The notes under the pieces were generated by a model. The model did not search any database. It was not told where the DNA came from and was given only the letters and a program-made list of their open reading frames with translations. Both the position numbers and the translations under genes were made by a program. Below, in pieces: positions 21,499 to 28,621 of a stretch of 29,389 nucleotides of DNA. Numbering within the stretch: the stretch's first letter is position 1; every line of letters starts with the position of its first letter. The stretch lies in IMG/VR virus record IMGVR_UViG_3300009164_000259, positions 1-29,389 of that record. One strand, 5' to 3'. The DNA is from a virus.

Positions 21499-22526
21499 GA
21501 TGTTCTAACTCCAAAGCTTATGCCATTCGCATTCCCGCTCGGAAGCGTGGATGGGTCGGCATATTTTGTTCCGAAGGCGGTTCCAGTCCACGGGTATGCA
21601 GATACATATGGACTGGTATCGTGAGCCACCGCAATGGTGGCCCCATTGGGCGTAAAATCTACTCCGTTTCCAGTTCCCGTGGGAAGGGTTGTGGGGTTCG
21701 CGGCCTTGGCCCCAAAGGCAGTCCCCGTCCATGCGTAGACAGATATGTATGGGCTAACAAGATGGGATATGGCTATGGTATTGCCATTCGGGGAAAAGAT
21801 TACATCTGCCCCAACCCCCGTAGGCAGTGTTGATGGGTCGGCAACCTTGGTTCCGAAAGCGGTTCCAGTCCACGGGTATACTGACACGAACGGTGACGTG
21901 CTATGCACAATCGCTATGGTGGCACCATTCGGGGAGAACGTTACATTCTGGCCCGTCCCCGTGGGAAGCGTTGCGGGGTTAGCGGCTTTCGTTCCGAAGG
22001 CGGTTCCAGTCCACGGGTAAACAGATATGAACGGGGTAACACTGTGTGCCACCGCTATGGCGTTACCACTGGGAGAAAAAGCCAAGCCGTTTCCACCCCC
22101 CGTGGGGAGTGTCGCAGGGTTTGCAGCTTTTGTTCCAAACCCCGAAGAGGACCACGGGTATGCAGACACAAATGGCGTAAGGTTGTGGACAACCGCTATG
22201 GTGCTTCCATCGGGGGAAAAGGTCACATCATTACCATTGGTTGTGGGGATCGTTGCGGGGTCTGCATATTTCGCCCCGAATGAGGTTCCAAGCCACGGGT
22301 ATGCCGTTATGGCTGGGGAACCCAATTGAGTCACTGCTATCGCTCGACCATTTGGGGAAAACGCAACGCCCGTACCCCCGCCAGTTGGAAGCGTGGAAGG
22401 GTCTGCATATTTTGCCCCGAAGGAGTTGCTTGCCCACGGGTAGACATACACATATGGACTGGTCGTCGTTGCCAGCGCGATATAGACGTTTGACTGCGTG
22501 GCGGACTTTACGCGAGTGGACAGCAT
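21495..22526 (-). CDS. Seven-repeat beta-propeller-like adhesin (WD40-like)
   Basis: This 343-residue protein is almost entirely seven tandem units of 47 residues, from N13 to the end. The consensus is roughly TIAVAHxxSPYVSVYPWTG followed by TAFGTKxADPxTLPTGxGxx and VxFSPNG. Units 4-7 are the most alike; unit 1 (YVYVYPWASNSFGAKYADPS) and unit 2 (AITAYPWLGTSFGAKYADPA) differ more. Seven blades of about 45 residues with xxFSPxG is what WD40-like propellers look like. No signal peptide is visible. The start at 22526 overlaps the preceding stop (TAATG); a longer form upstream has no support. It lies inside the tail-appendage block, so a virion adhesin role is inferred. A head or internal protein is possible but less likely. 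Confidence 0.78.
   Translation of the reverse strand: MLSTRVKSATQSNVYIALATTTSPYVYVYPWASNSFGAKYADPSTLPTGGGTGVAFSPNGRAIAVTQLGSPAITAYPWLGTSFGAKYADPATIPTTNGNDVTFSPDGSTIAVVHNLTPFVSAYPWSSSGFGTKAANPATLPTGGGNGLAFSPSGNAIAVAHSVTPFISVYPWTGTAFGTKAANPATLPTGTGQNVTFSPNGATIAIVHSTSPFVSVYPWTGTAFGTKVADPSTLPTGVGADVIFSPNGNTIAISHLVSPYISVYAWTGTAFGAKAANPTTLPTGTGNGVDFTPNGATIAVAHDTSPYVSAYPWTGTAFGTKYADPSTLPSGNANGISFGVRTS
21498..22490 (-). repeat. Seven tandem 141-bp coding repeats
   Basis: The DNA behind the propeller-like protein repeats every 141 bases. The landmark CCACGGGTA (coding strand TACCCGTGG) recurs at about 21591, 21873, 22014, 22156, 22297 and 22438, with a changed copy near 21732. The repeats have diverged, so they are not fresh duplications, but stretches such as GGTTCCAGTCCACGGGTA recur exactly. 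Recombination between units could change the number of blades. Confidence 0.85.
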
Positions 22527-22951
22527 TATGTTCCGTTCCCAACTAAAGCGCCATACAGTGTGCCTGCCACGTTCCACAGTACCACGGTCGTGTATCCAGT
22601 TAGCGCCAGCGTGGGGGCGATCCCCGCGTTGTTCATCCACGTCACCGACGGCCATGTAACGATGGTGTAGGCGGTGCCGTCATTGATCATCAGGGTGATC
22701 GACTGACCCGTGGTCAAGCTGCTGGTCGGCGTTGAATTCCCTGTCAGCGTCCAAGTCTGAACCGTGCCATTAGCCGCACTCAGGGCGGGAGTTGTTCCCG
22801 TCACGGCAAAGACGCCCTCGGTGATACTGGATGTTGTCGCCAAGCTAGAGAATGCGGCGGGAACGGATGCAGTAGCTACGTTGACGGTATCTATAACAGT
22901 GCCACCCGTGGCATTTGTGATACCTGTCGTGCCGTTAAGTGTGATTGCCAT
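22526..22951 (-). CDS. Short tail-fibre-like protein
   Basis: This 141-residue protein starts MAITLNGTTGITNATGGTVI, a start seen in many phage fibre proteins (ITLNGTTGIT). The middle and end are beta-rich, with TWTLTGNSTPTSSLTTGQSI, then TLMINDGTAYTIVTWPSVTW and TTVVLWNVAGTLYGALVGNG, the last resembling the tip of short fibres. Its start overlaps the stop of the chaperone-like gene (TGATG), and its stop overlaps the propeller gene start. It may be the attachment partner of the propeller-like protein or a separate small fibre. Confidence 0.68.
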   Translation of the reverse strand: MAITLNGTTGITNATGGTVIDTVNVATASVPAAFSSLATTSSITEGVFAVTGTTPALSAANGTVQTWTLTGNSTPTSSLTTGQSITLMINDGTAYTIVTWPSVTWMNNAGIAPTLALTGYTTVVLWNVAGTLYGALVGNGT

Positions 22952-23298
22952 CAGATCACCTCATGGGGGTAAGTGGGCCATACCACATCAGCGGGGAAGC
23001 CAGCTTGCGCTGTCATATCACGAAGTGCCTGCCTGTAGATAGCCCATACCGCTTGGTCTACGGGAGAGTCTGCGACTTGCGTCCAGTCACACGATGCCAG
23101 AAGCGTGTTGCGTTCCGCACGGACCTGTTCAGCGGTCTTGGCTGGCTCAACGTAAGGTGCGATGATCACGCCCTGTTTGATCAGTGCATCGTAATGGCGG
23201 TTGCCGCCCACGGCAGGGATAGTCGTTTCAATCCCATCTACCATTGCGGTGATTGAGCCAAGCGAGGTGTAACGTGCATCAGTGATGTCCACGATCAT
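22951..23298 (-). CDS. Tail-fibre assembly chaperone-like protein (Phage_tail_APC type), copy 1
   Basis: This 115-residue protein ends in the clearest copy of the chaperone-like signature in the window: AERNTLLASCDWTQVADSPV, then AIYRQALRDMTAQAGFPADV followed by VWPTYP. The N-terminal half (VDITDARYTSLGSITAMVDG) differs from the other two copies. It starts inside the stop of the 339-residue fibre gene (ATGA), so it is probably that fibre's partner. Confidence 0.8.
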   Translation of the reverse strand: MIVDITDARYTSLGSITAMVDGIETTIPAVGGNRHYDALIKQGVIIAPYVEPAKTAEQVRAERNTLLASCDWTQVADSPVDQAVWAIYRQALRDMTAQAGFPADVVWPTYPHEVI

Positions 23299-24314
23299 AA
23301 CTCCGCATCTGCTGTAACATTAACGATGAAAAAGCGCGCAGCCCCTGTTACATTACATTGCCCCTCAACACGAGTTCCGTTCAGTCTTGGACTGGGAGTA
23401 AAAGAAGTTCCAAAACCGTTCAAAAGGTCACTTGATAGAGAGACGTTTGGAGTCCCCCGCATTGTCACAGGAAAGGGGACATAAACCGCGTAAAAGTTTG
23501 CATTTGTGCAGTCCCCACGATATTCAGCAGCAGATGGCAGGTTTACAAAATACCGCTGACACCGTACCAACTCAGGGCCAAGTTCAGGCTGCTTGTACAA
23601 GTCAACCGCCGCCGTGGTTTGGGTGCCAAGCTTGACGTGGACGCCCCACAGGTCAACTGCGATGGTTTGCAGGCCTAGGCTATTTGTGCGGGCGTTGAAG
23701 GTCGAGCCTGCCGAAGTCCAGAAGTTTATAGCCAGATAGTTGTTAAGAGTTGACCCCAGTGTTTTTCCCGTGATCGAGGGAATGGTCATAGTGACCGCAA
23801 ATGCGGTCCATGAAGTTGTCAGGGTAACGGTTGTGGGGGAAATTGCCGTGACGCTTGCCGATGGCGATCCACCCGTGCCAAAGTTTTGTTCCGCCTCTAG
23901 GGCCATATTGCCAGAACCTGTGGCTCGCTTTGCCCATCCCAAGACTGTAATCGTCTGGCCAGCGTAGCTGCGGACGCCTTCAATGCGCTGCTGCGTATTG
24001 GCATACTGTGCGGAAGTCGTTTGACCCGTCACGTCTTGCCGCAGGAAATATGTGGGGTTGCTTGAGCCGATGGTAGTTCCAAGGGTGAAGGCTTGCTGTG
24101 ACTGCGTAACCGTGCCGCCCGTAAGGCCGTTGAACCACCGATCAGCCCCATATACAGCAGTGGTGAAGCTTGTCCCCCGCTGCCAGAAATCCATAGCGCC
24201 GTTGATGATCAGGTTCTGCGGGTCCAGAACGCCTTGACGTAACGGGATACCGTTGAACGTGGCGGTGTTACCGCCAGAGGCATCAAGGATGGCGTTAGCC
24301 TTTACAGTGGACAT
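23295..24314 (-). CDS. Receptor-binding tail fibre
   Basis: This 339-residue protein starts MSTVKANAILDASGGNTATF and contains NLIINGAMDFWQRGTSFT at about residues 34-51, then YGADRWFNG. This opening is shared by a common group of phage and prophage fibre proteins. A carbohydrate-binding-module-like jelly-roll follows (TYFLRQDVTGQTTSAQYANT, QTITVLGWAKRATGSGNMAL, WTAFAVTMTIPSITGKTLGS). The last third (PELGPELVRCQRYFVNLPSA, PFPVTMRGTPNVSLSS) is typical of the tip. Start and stop overlap or abut the neighbours. The likely role is binding a host-surface sugar or protein. Confidence 0.8.
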   Translation of the reverse strand: MSTVKANAILDASGGNTATFNGIPLRQGVLDPQNLIINGAMDFWQRGTSFTTAVYGADRWFNGLTGGTVTQSQQAFTLGTTIGSSNPTYFLRQDVTGQTTSAQYANTQQRIEGVRSYAGQTITVLGWAKRATGSGNMALEAEQNFGTGGSPSASVTAISPTTVTLTTSWTAFAVTMTIPSITGKTLGSTLNNYLAINFWTSAGSTFNARTNSLGLQTIAVDLWGVHVKLGTQTTAAVDLYKQPELGPELVRCQRYFVNLPSAAEYRGDCTNANFYAVYVPFPVTMRGTPNVSLSSDLLNGFGTSFTPSPRLNGTRVEGQCNVTGAARFFIVNVTADAEL

Positions 24315-24317
24315 AAA

Positions 24318-24542
24318 TCAAACCCCACTTGTTGATGCTAGAAGGTAATAAGTCGTCCCGCCGATCACAACTGCGATCTTGTTTGTCACAGTATTGGTAG
24401 TGGACGCAGAAGGCGATCCGCCAACAAGCACTGTGCCAGCAGCATCAGGCAGCGTCAGATTCCGATCTGTGTTGGTGGCGGGCGCTGCCACCGTGAAGAT
24501 GGCCGTTCCAGCGGCATTGGGTGCGAGGGTGATATTTGACAT
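24318..24542 (-). CDS. Short fibre/collar-like protein
   Basis: This 74-residue protein starts MSNITLAPNAAGTAIFTVAA and continues PATNTDRNLTLPDAAGTVLV, a pattern found in phage tail-fibre domains (xxNTDRtLTLPDatGTVL). The end (TNKIAVVIGGTTYYLLASTS) is one more beta hairpin. The ATG at 24542 overlaps the preceding stop (TAATG). It may be a stand-alone fragment of a fibre, or a small attachment protein. Confidence 0.68.
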   Translation of the reverse strand: MSNITLAPNAAGTAIFTVAAPATNTDRNLTLPDAAGTVLVGGSPSASTTNTVTNKIAVVIGGTTYYLLASTSGV

Positions 24543-25618
24543 TATACGATTGTCCAAACTGAGCCAGAGGGAATGGTGACAGTGACACCACTGTTGATGG
24601 TGATCGGGCCTGCGGTCATGGCGTTGTTGCCAGATGGAATTGAATAGTTTGTTGTGACATTCTGCCCATTCAGAATGAAGATTTCATCTGCGCCCCCACC
24701 CGTTGCGCCGCCCCCAACGGACCCCCATGCGGAGCCGTTGTAGCCCTCAAACTTAGCAACGCCCGTGTTGAAGCGAAAGTATCCAGCGGACGGACTGACA
24801 TCGCGTTGCGCTTGTGTGCCTGCGGGAATTCCCGCAGACCCCGTTAACGCTGTCTGGGGTACATATGCCGTGCTATTCGTCGTGGCTGCCGTGCCAAGGC
24901 CAAGATTTGTCCGAGCGGTGGCGGCATCGGAAGCGCCAGTGCCACCATCCGCAATGGCCAGATCGGTGATGCCAGTGATCGCCCCGCCCGTAATGGTTAC
25001 AGAATTTGAATTCTGCGTTGCAATGGAACCAAGGCCAAGATTGGTGCGCGCCGTTGCGGCATTAGAAGCGCCCGTGCCGCCGTCCGCAATTGCCAGATCG
25101 GTGATTCCTGTGATCGAACCACCCGTAATGGCGACAGCATTGGCATTCTGCGTTGACATAGTGCCAAGGCCCGTGATGTCGGTGCTTGGAATTGAAGAAA
25201 CACCAATCAGCGCGACTGTGCCTGCGCCCTTGATATATCCCGTAAGTGTTGATGCTCCAGTGCCACCATCTGCAACCGCAAGGTCCGTAATGCCTGTGAT
25301 CGAGCCGCCCGTGACGGCAACAGCATTGGCGTTTTGGACAGACATCGTGCCGAGGCCAGAAATGTCTGTGTTAGGAATGGTTGCGGATGCCGTCAGTGGA
25401 TCAGTGCCACTTCCCTTTACGTATCCAGTTAAAGTTGTTGTGCCAGTTCCGCCAACATTAACAGAGAACGGAATTGTCGCTGGGTTTCCACCCCTGCTTG
25501 CCGCAATAATCTGAGTAAGGCTGATCTTGACAGACGTTCCAGTCTGGACGCCTTCAAACAATTCATCCCCAGAGAGATTTGCAACCGCAGGAAGATTTGG
25601 GATTTGAACATACGACAT
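24542..25618 (-). CDS. Tail fibre shaft protein with internal repeats
   Basis: This 358-residue protein starts MSYVQIPNLPAVANLSGDEL. The N-terminus (PAVANLSGDELFEGVQTGTS, VKISLTQIIA) is a virion-attachment pattern. The centre has four repeat units around GGSITGITDLAVADGGTGAS: two of about 62 residues with LTGYIKGAGT and GLGTMSTQNANAVAITGG, and two of about 45 residues with ATARTNLGLG. The C-terminal part (AGYFRFNTGVAKFEGYNGSA) is a small fibre domain often found near such repeats, followed by a short beta end. Start and stop overlap neighbours (TGATG and TAATG). Confidence 0.78.
   Translation of the reverse strand: MSYVQIPNLPAVANLSGDELFEGVQTGTSVKISLTQIIAASRGGNPATIPFSVNVGGTGTTTLTGYVKGSGTDPLTASATIPNTDISGLGTMSVQNANAVAVTGGSITGITDLAVADGGTGASTLTGYIKGAGTVALIGVSSIPSTDITGLGTMSTQNANAVAITGGSITGITDLAIADGGTGASNAATARTNLGLGSIATQNSNSVTITGGAITGITDLAIADGGTGASDAATARTNLGLGTAATTNSTAYVPQTALTGSAGIPAGTQAQRDVSPSAGYFRFNTGVAKFEGYNGSAWGSVGGGATGGGADEIFILNGQNVTTNYSIPSGNNAMTAGPITINSGVTVTIPSGSVWTIV
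24920..25440 (-). repeat. Coding repeats of the fibre shaft
   Basis: Four related DNA units encode the GGxITGITDLAxADGGTGAS block. They share stretches such as CCAGATCGGTGATGCC and AGCATTGGCATTCTGCG (plus strand). Changes are mostly synonymous or conservative. Repeats like these allow unequal recombination and fibre-length change. Confidence 0.65.
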
Positions 25619-26127
25619 CAGATCGGTCCTGTCTCTGGAACTTCAGTGTTACCATACGGCAATCCCGCCTCTGTGGCTAGTGGCGGCGTCTGCGCTGCGG
25701 GGTCAGTGCCTGGCTGTTGGTTCAAGCTGCCATCAGCGCCGCCAGTTTGCTGCGTGACGCGGGTCTTATCGTTTTCGGTGATGCGGACATCACCATCGGG
25801 GACCATGATACCAGTCTTGGCGTTCATTGTGGCGGGGCGACTGGTCAAGCGGAAATCCGTCTCGGCGTTGACGAACTGCTGTGGGCGCGCATTCAGGATT
25901 GGCATTGGATCGGCGGGCAGGACGATAGACCGAAGCTGCTGCTGCGGATCATCCATGCAGTGATTGCACACCAGCAGGCGCTTGTTGATCATTGACGCGC
26001 CAGCCCAGTCATACTGCCAGCCCAGATCAACGTGATTGTATCGGCCACCGCAGCGGTCACATATGGCATGTGCAGCGGGTGATCTTAAACTGGTCCTCGC
26101 CTTACCTGATTTTGACGCATATGCCAT
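25618..26127 (-). CDS. Phage protein with a zinc-ribbon-like N-terminus
   Basis: This 169-residue protein starts MAYASKSGKARTSLRSPAAH. Two CxxC pairs, ICDRCGGRYNHVDLGWQYDW and LLVCNHCMDDPQQQLR, form a zinc-ribbon-like unit. I recognise the CDrCG.ry...dL.w...................vC..C.dp..PQ style from small proteins in phage structural clusters. The C-terminal half is low-complexity (PLATEAGLPYGNTEVPETGP). The start overlaps the homing endonuclease stop (TAATG), with AGAAGGG about 9 bases upstream. The role in the virion or its assembly is unknown. Confidence 0.65.
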   Translation of the reverse strand: MAYASKSGKARTSLRSPAAHAICDRCGGRYNHVDLGWQYDWAGASMINKRLLVCNHCMDDPQQQLRSIVLPADPMPILNARPQQFVNAETDFRLTSRPATMNAKTGIMVPDGDVRITENDKTRVTQQTGGADGSLNQQPGTDPAAQTPPLATEAGLPYGNTEVPETGPI

Positions 26128-26780
26128 TATACCAAACCCTTCTCACGTTCACGCCGAGCCCGTTGAGCATCCCTCATTTTGGCCTTTGTGTCATCAGACA
26201 TCTTCGGTCTTGGCTTTCCACGGGTCTTTGATCCATAGGTATTTCCAAGGTGTGCCTTGGATATTTTTCTACGGGCTTCCTCGGACACGGGATGACCCAT
26301 AGATGAAATAGACATCTTCATCCTTGTTTCTGCAGATGCTTTTCTTCCCGCCTGACCGCCAGAACACTTTGCCCTTACAACATCATTATCCATGCCAATT
26401 TTAGTGGCGGCGGAGTGTTTCTCTCTTGAATCAGGCGCAGACCAACGTCTTTTGGATGCAGCCCTCATTTTTTCTAACACATCTTCAGGCGGGCTTTTTA
26501 AGCCGTCACCGCCAGCAGTTTTGTTTGAAAGTTCAACGTTACGCTCTTTCCAAAAGGCAATTCGCTCTATCTCCAAGCGCAATGAGTCACCCTCAGAAAG
26601 GCCTGATGCGACCATACGCACTTCTACGCACATTCCAAGCTTCTTTAGCTTATTTTTTATGTTGCTATGATGCTTGTTTCTAGTGCGGTTTGGATCAAAT
26701 CTTTCCCCGCTGCCCTTCCCCACATAAAATGGAAGGTCAAGATCGGGACGCCAATGCTCATAAACATAGAATTTTTTCAT
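26127..26780 (-). CDS. GIY-YIG homing endonuclease with NUMOD3-like motifs
   Basis: This 217-residue basic protein starts MKKFYVYEHWRPDLDLPFYV, then GKGSGERF, a GIY-YIG nuclease core (YVY ... FYVGKG). R27, E72 (LEIERIAFWKE) and N86 (ELSNKTAGG) fit the remaining active-site positions. The C-terminal half has several NUMOD3-like DNA-binding units (SAETRMKMSISSMGH, SEEARRKISKAHLGN, SDDTKAKMRDAQRAR). Such genes copy themselves into phages lacking them by cutting at the insertion site. It lies between two structural genes. It starts within the stop of the adaptor gene (ATGA), and its own stop overlaps the next start (TAATG). There is no sign of an intron or intein. Confidence 0.87.
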   Translation of the reverse strand: MKKFYVYEHWRPDLDLPFYVGKGSGERFDPNRTRNKHHSNIKNKLKKLGMCVEVRMVASGLSEGDSLRLEIERIAFWKERNVELSNKTAGGDGLKSPPEDVLEKMRAASKRRWSAPDSREKHSAATKIGMDNDVVRAKCSGGQAGRKASAETRMKMSISSMGHPVSEEARRKISKAHLGNTYGSKTRGKPRPKMSDDTKAKMRDAQRARREREKGLV

Positions 26781-27457
26781 CGAAAATAGCTCGAAATCAT
26801 AGGGCTGATAAACATACCTACGTTCTCAACGTTCTGGTTGGAGGCAATCATATAGCTTTCATCGGCCTGACCCTTGAGGGGGACGGCCAACTGCGGATTC
26901 CAGATGCGCGCCAAACGGTATGTCAGGCCATCAGCAAATGCTTCCAACCACAAATAGGGAATTTCGACATTTTCGTTATTCTTGAGGTTTGAGTCCTGAA
27001 TCTGACGGACGCGATAATACTTCAAAGTCGTGGCCGACGTGCCATCAGGAACAGGCCACAGGGTAATGGTGGGGGCGATCAGGCGGTCATACCAGAAGGA
27101 CGTGGGGAAGCCCTGCTGCTCCTTGTTTGGATAAGATGCGTATTCGGTGCGCGAAATCGGCATGATCACGCGGTCAATGCCCTGATCGGTCGTGGTATAG
27201 GCATCAAGGATCATCACAGTGTTGCCCTCAACGGCATAGGTGGACTGACCCTGAACCAATGGCGTGGTGATCAGATCAACCGCCCAAAGGTTGACTCCCT
27301 GATTTGAAAATCTTGAAAGCATCATGTTGGCAGCCATCCTTGCTGTCTCCATGTGTTCTTGCAGAAGAGAGGTTGGACGTATACCTATGTTTTGATAAGC
27401 ATAGAGAACTATTTCGCCAAGACCTGGATTGAATGCGTATGTGCCACTGGTGGTCAT
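26777..27457 (-). CDS. Tail/neck adaptor-like structural protein
   Basis: This 226-residue protein starts MTTSGTYAFNPGLGEIVLYA. The N-terminus (LYAYQNIGIRPTSLLQEHME, TARMAANMMLSRFSNQGVNL) is a helical unit like that of P22 gp4 and related adaptors (A....G......a...L..M...w...G). The rest is beta-rich, with WAVDLITTPLVQGQSTYAVE, then GFPTSFWYDRLIAPTITLWP, and ends with WLEAFADGLTYRLARIWNPQ, a helix common in neck adaptors. This layout occurs in short-tailed phages next to the portal and head genes. It begins 3 bases after the upstream stop. The exact part in the neck is not certain. Confidence 0.6.
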   Translation of the reverse strand: MTTSGTYAFNPGLGEIVLYAYQNIGIRPTSLLQEHMETARMAANMMLSRFSNQGVNLWAVDLITTPLVQGQSTYAVEGNTVMILDAYTTTDQGIDRVIMPISRTEYASYPNKEQQGFPTSFWYDRLIAPTITLWPVPDGTSATTLKYYRVRQIQDSNLKNNENVEIPYLWLEAFADGLTYRLARIWNPQLAVPLKGQADESYMIASNQNVENVGMFISPMISSYFR

Positions 27458-27460
27458 TGT

Positions 27461-27715
27461 TTAACACTTCCATGCTTTTAGGGACAGCGCCTTGCGGGTC
27501 GGCTTGCCGCTTTCATCTTTCATGGGGCCTTCCATGCCAGACATTCGGGCGCAAAAAGACTTCTTGCGGGCAGCATCTTTTTCGGTTTTTGGCGATGGCG
27601 CGGGCGGCTTCAAGTTCATGCCCTGAGCCTTGGCCGACGCCCGACCTTTGGCGTTCAGGCCACCATCTTTACTTTTACCTTCACTACGCTGCCAAGCTGG
27701 TGTTTTGTATGCCAT
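27461..27715 (-). CDS. DUF6321-like phage protein
   Basis: This 84-residue, basic, Lys/Ser-rich protein starts MAYKTPAWQRSEGKSKDGGL, and contains NAKGRASAK, RKKSFCARMSGMEGPMKDES and GKPTRKALSLKAWKC. The pairing of AWQR.EGK...GGLN and KSFCARMSGM matches a short phage family I know as DUF6321, of unknown function. Its start codon and GGAG ribosome binding site lie inside the end of the HNH endonuclease gene. It is followed after 3 bases by the adaptor gene. Confidence 0.75.
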   Translation of the reverse strand: MAYKTPAWQRSEGKSKDGGLNAKGRASAKAQGMNLKPPAPSPKTEKDAARKKSFCARMSGMEGPMKDESGKPTRKALSLKAWKC

Positions 27716-28247
27716 TTGCTTTCTCCGATACGGCGGCGCACAGCGCCAAAAAAAGTTCAGGTTTAAGGTCGCTCTTGGCTACATTAGCAGCGCGACATAC
27801 AAGTTGCACGTTCCCTTCAGCATACCCAAGAGTAGAGTTTATCCTATCTATGCTTGCATTGGTAGGGATAACCCCTTCTCCAAGCTTCATAGTCATTACC
27901 CATCCAGTTAGCGCGCACTTCCCCTGCTGTTTTTCCCAAAGGTGTTCAAGATAGCTGGTATCAATAGATGCCCCCAAGCGGCGGCGAGCCTTGGCAAGCA
28001 GGTATTGCATATAAGTTCTAACCGAACGAGTTCTTATGCGCGCTGAATGCGACAGCTTTTCAGGACCATAAGTATTTTTGTGGTATGAAGACATTTTGGT
28101 TTTTGAACAAATTTTGCACCAAGAGTTGTATTTTGCCGAACCGTCAGCCTTAATGCCAGTTGTGTAAAACCCATCAACAGGCTTCAGTTCCCCGCATTTT
28201 GTGCAAGGCTTTAAGCCGTCAGGCCGTATGGTGCTTTTTTTAGGCAT
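27684..28247 (-). CDS. HNH endonuclease with N-terminal zinc ribbon
   Basis: I start this 187-residue protein at 28247 (MPKKSTIRPDGLKPCTKCGE) because AAGGAAGG lies just before it; the open frame extends further upstream but into the neighbouring gene. C15/C18 and C44/C47 form a zinc ribbon (CTKCGELKPVDGFYTT ... SWCKICSK). Residues 109-160 carry the HNH region: GKCALTGW, NASIDRINSTLGYAEGNVQL and VCRAANVAKSDL, which fits the D-R-I...GY..gNvqlvc...N..K pattern of phage HNH nucleases. It looks like a free-standing homing-type nuclease. Its last 32 bases overlap the start of the DUF6321-like gene. Confidence 0.82.
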   Translation of the reverse strand: MPKKSTIRPDGLKPCTKCGELKPVDGFYTTGIKADGSAKYNSWCKICSKTKMSSYHKNTYGPEKLSHSARIRTRSVRTYMQYLLAKARRRLGASIDTSYLEHLWEKQQGKCALTGWVMTMKLGEGVIPTNASIDRINSTLGYAEGNVQLVCRAANVAKSDLKPELFLALCAAVSEKANGIQNTSLAA

Positions 28248-28290
28248 TAGTCTTGGCCTTCCTTGCGAGTCCAAGCGGGTGACTTTGCCA

Positions 28291-28599
28291 TTACCGAACT
28301 CCAGCTTGGACGATGTACGCGGTGACCGTGCCAGTGCCTGCGGTGACGTTGATGGAAAGCGCGTGGTGGGGGACAGTGATGGAGCCGTTGATGGATGCGG
28401 TCTTTGCGGAGAAGCCAGCGTCAACAGCCCACACAGTGGGATCCGCAAGCATTGGGTCATCCATCGAAATCTCAATGTTGAAAGTTGCCACGCCAGTCAC
28501 GACGATGACCAAGCCGACGTTGAATGGGTTTTGGAAGCTGTCCGAGGCGATGACCGCGCTCCGCCCAGTGCCAGTTTTTGAAATTGTAACGGGGGTCAT
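28291..28599 (-). CDS. Small beta-rich structural protein
   Basis: This 102-residue protein starts MTPVTISKTGTGRSAVIASD and contains FNVGLVIVVTGVATFNIEIS followed by MDDPMLADPTVWAVDAGFSA. It ends SINVTAGTGTVTAYIVQAGV. The composition is beta-rich, like a head-decoration or tail accessory protein, and similar small proteins follow the capsid gene in other short-tailed phages. The start has AGGAG 7 bases upstream. A UUCG hairpin separates it from the preceding 62-residue gene. The precise role is unknown. Confidence 0.62.
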   Translation of the reverse strand: MTPVTISKTGTGRSAVIASDSFQNPFNVGLVIVVTGVATFNIEISMDDPMLADPTVWAVDAGFSAKTASINGSITVPHHALSINVTAGTGTVTAYIVQAGVR

Positions 28600-28621
28600 C
28601 GTATTCTCCTGTAAGGGTGGA

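Noticed and set aside
21498-22490. Possible CRISPR array from regular repeats
   Set aside because: The repeats are 141 bp, coding and in frame, with no short repeat/unique spacer pattern and no cas genes.
24765-25514. 249-residue plus-strand open frame opposite the fibre shaft gene
   Set aside because: Its Ala/Val/Pro repeats simply mirror the repeats of the fibre gene on the other strand.
20795-25618. Diversity-generating retroelement acting on the fibre genes
   Set aside because: No reverse transcriptase gene and no adenine-biased template/variable repeat pair are visible in the window.
26127-28247. Group I intron or intein carrying the endonucleases
   Set aside because: The genes on both sides have complete starts and stops at the junctions, so no coding sequence is interrupted.
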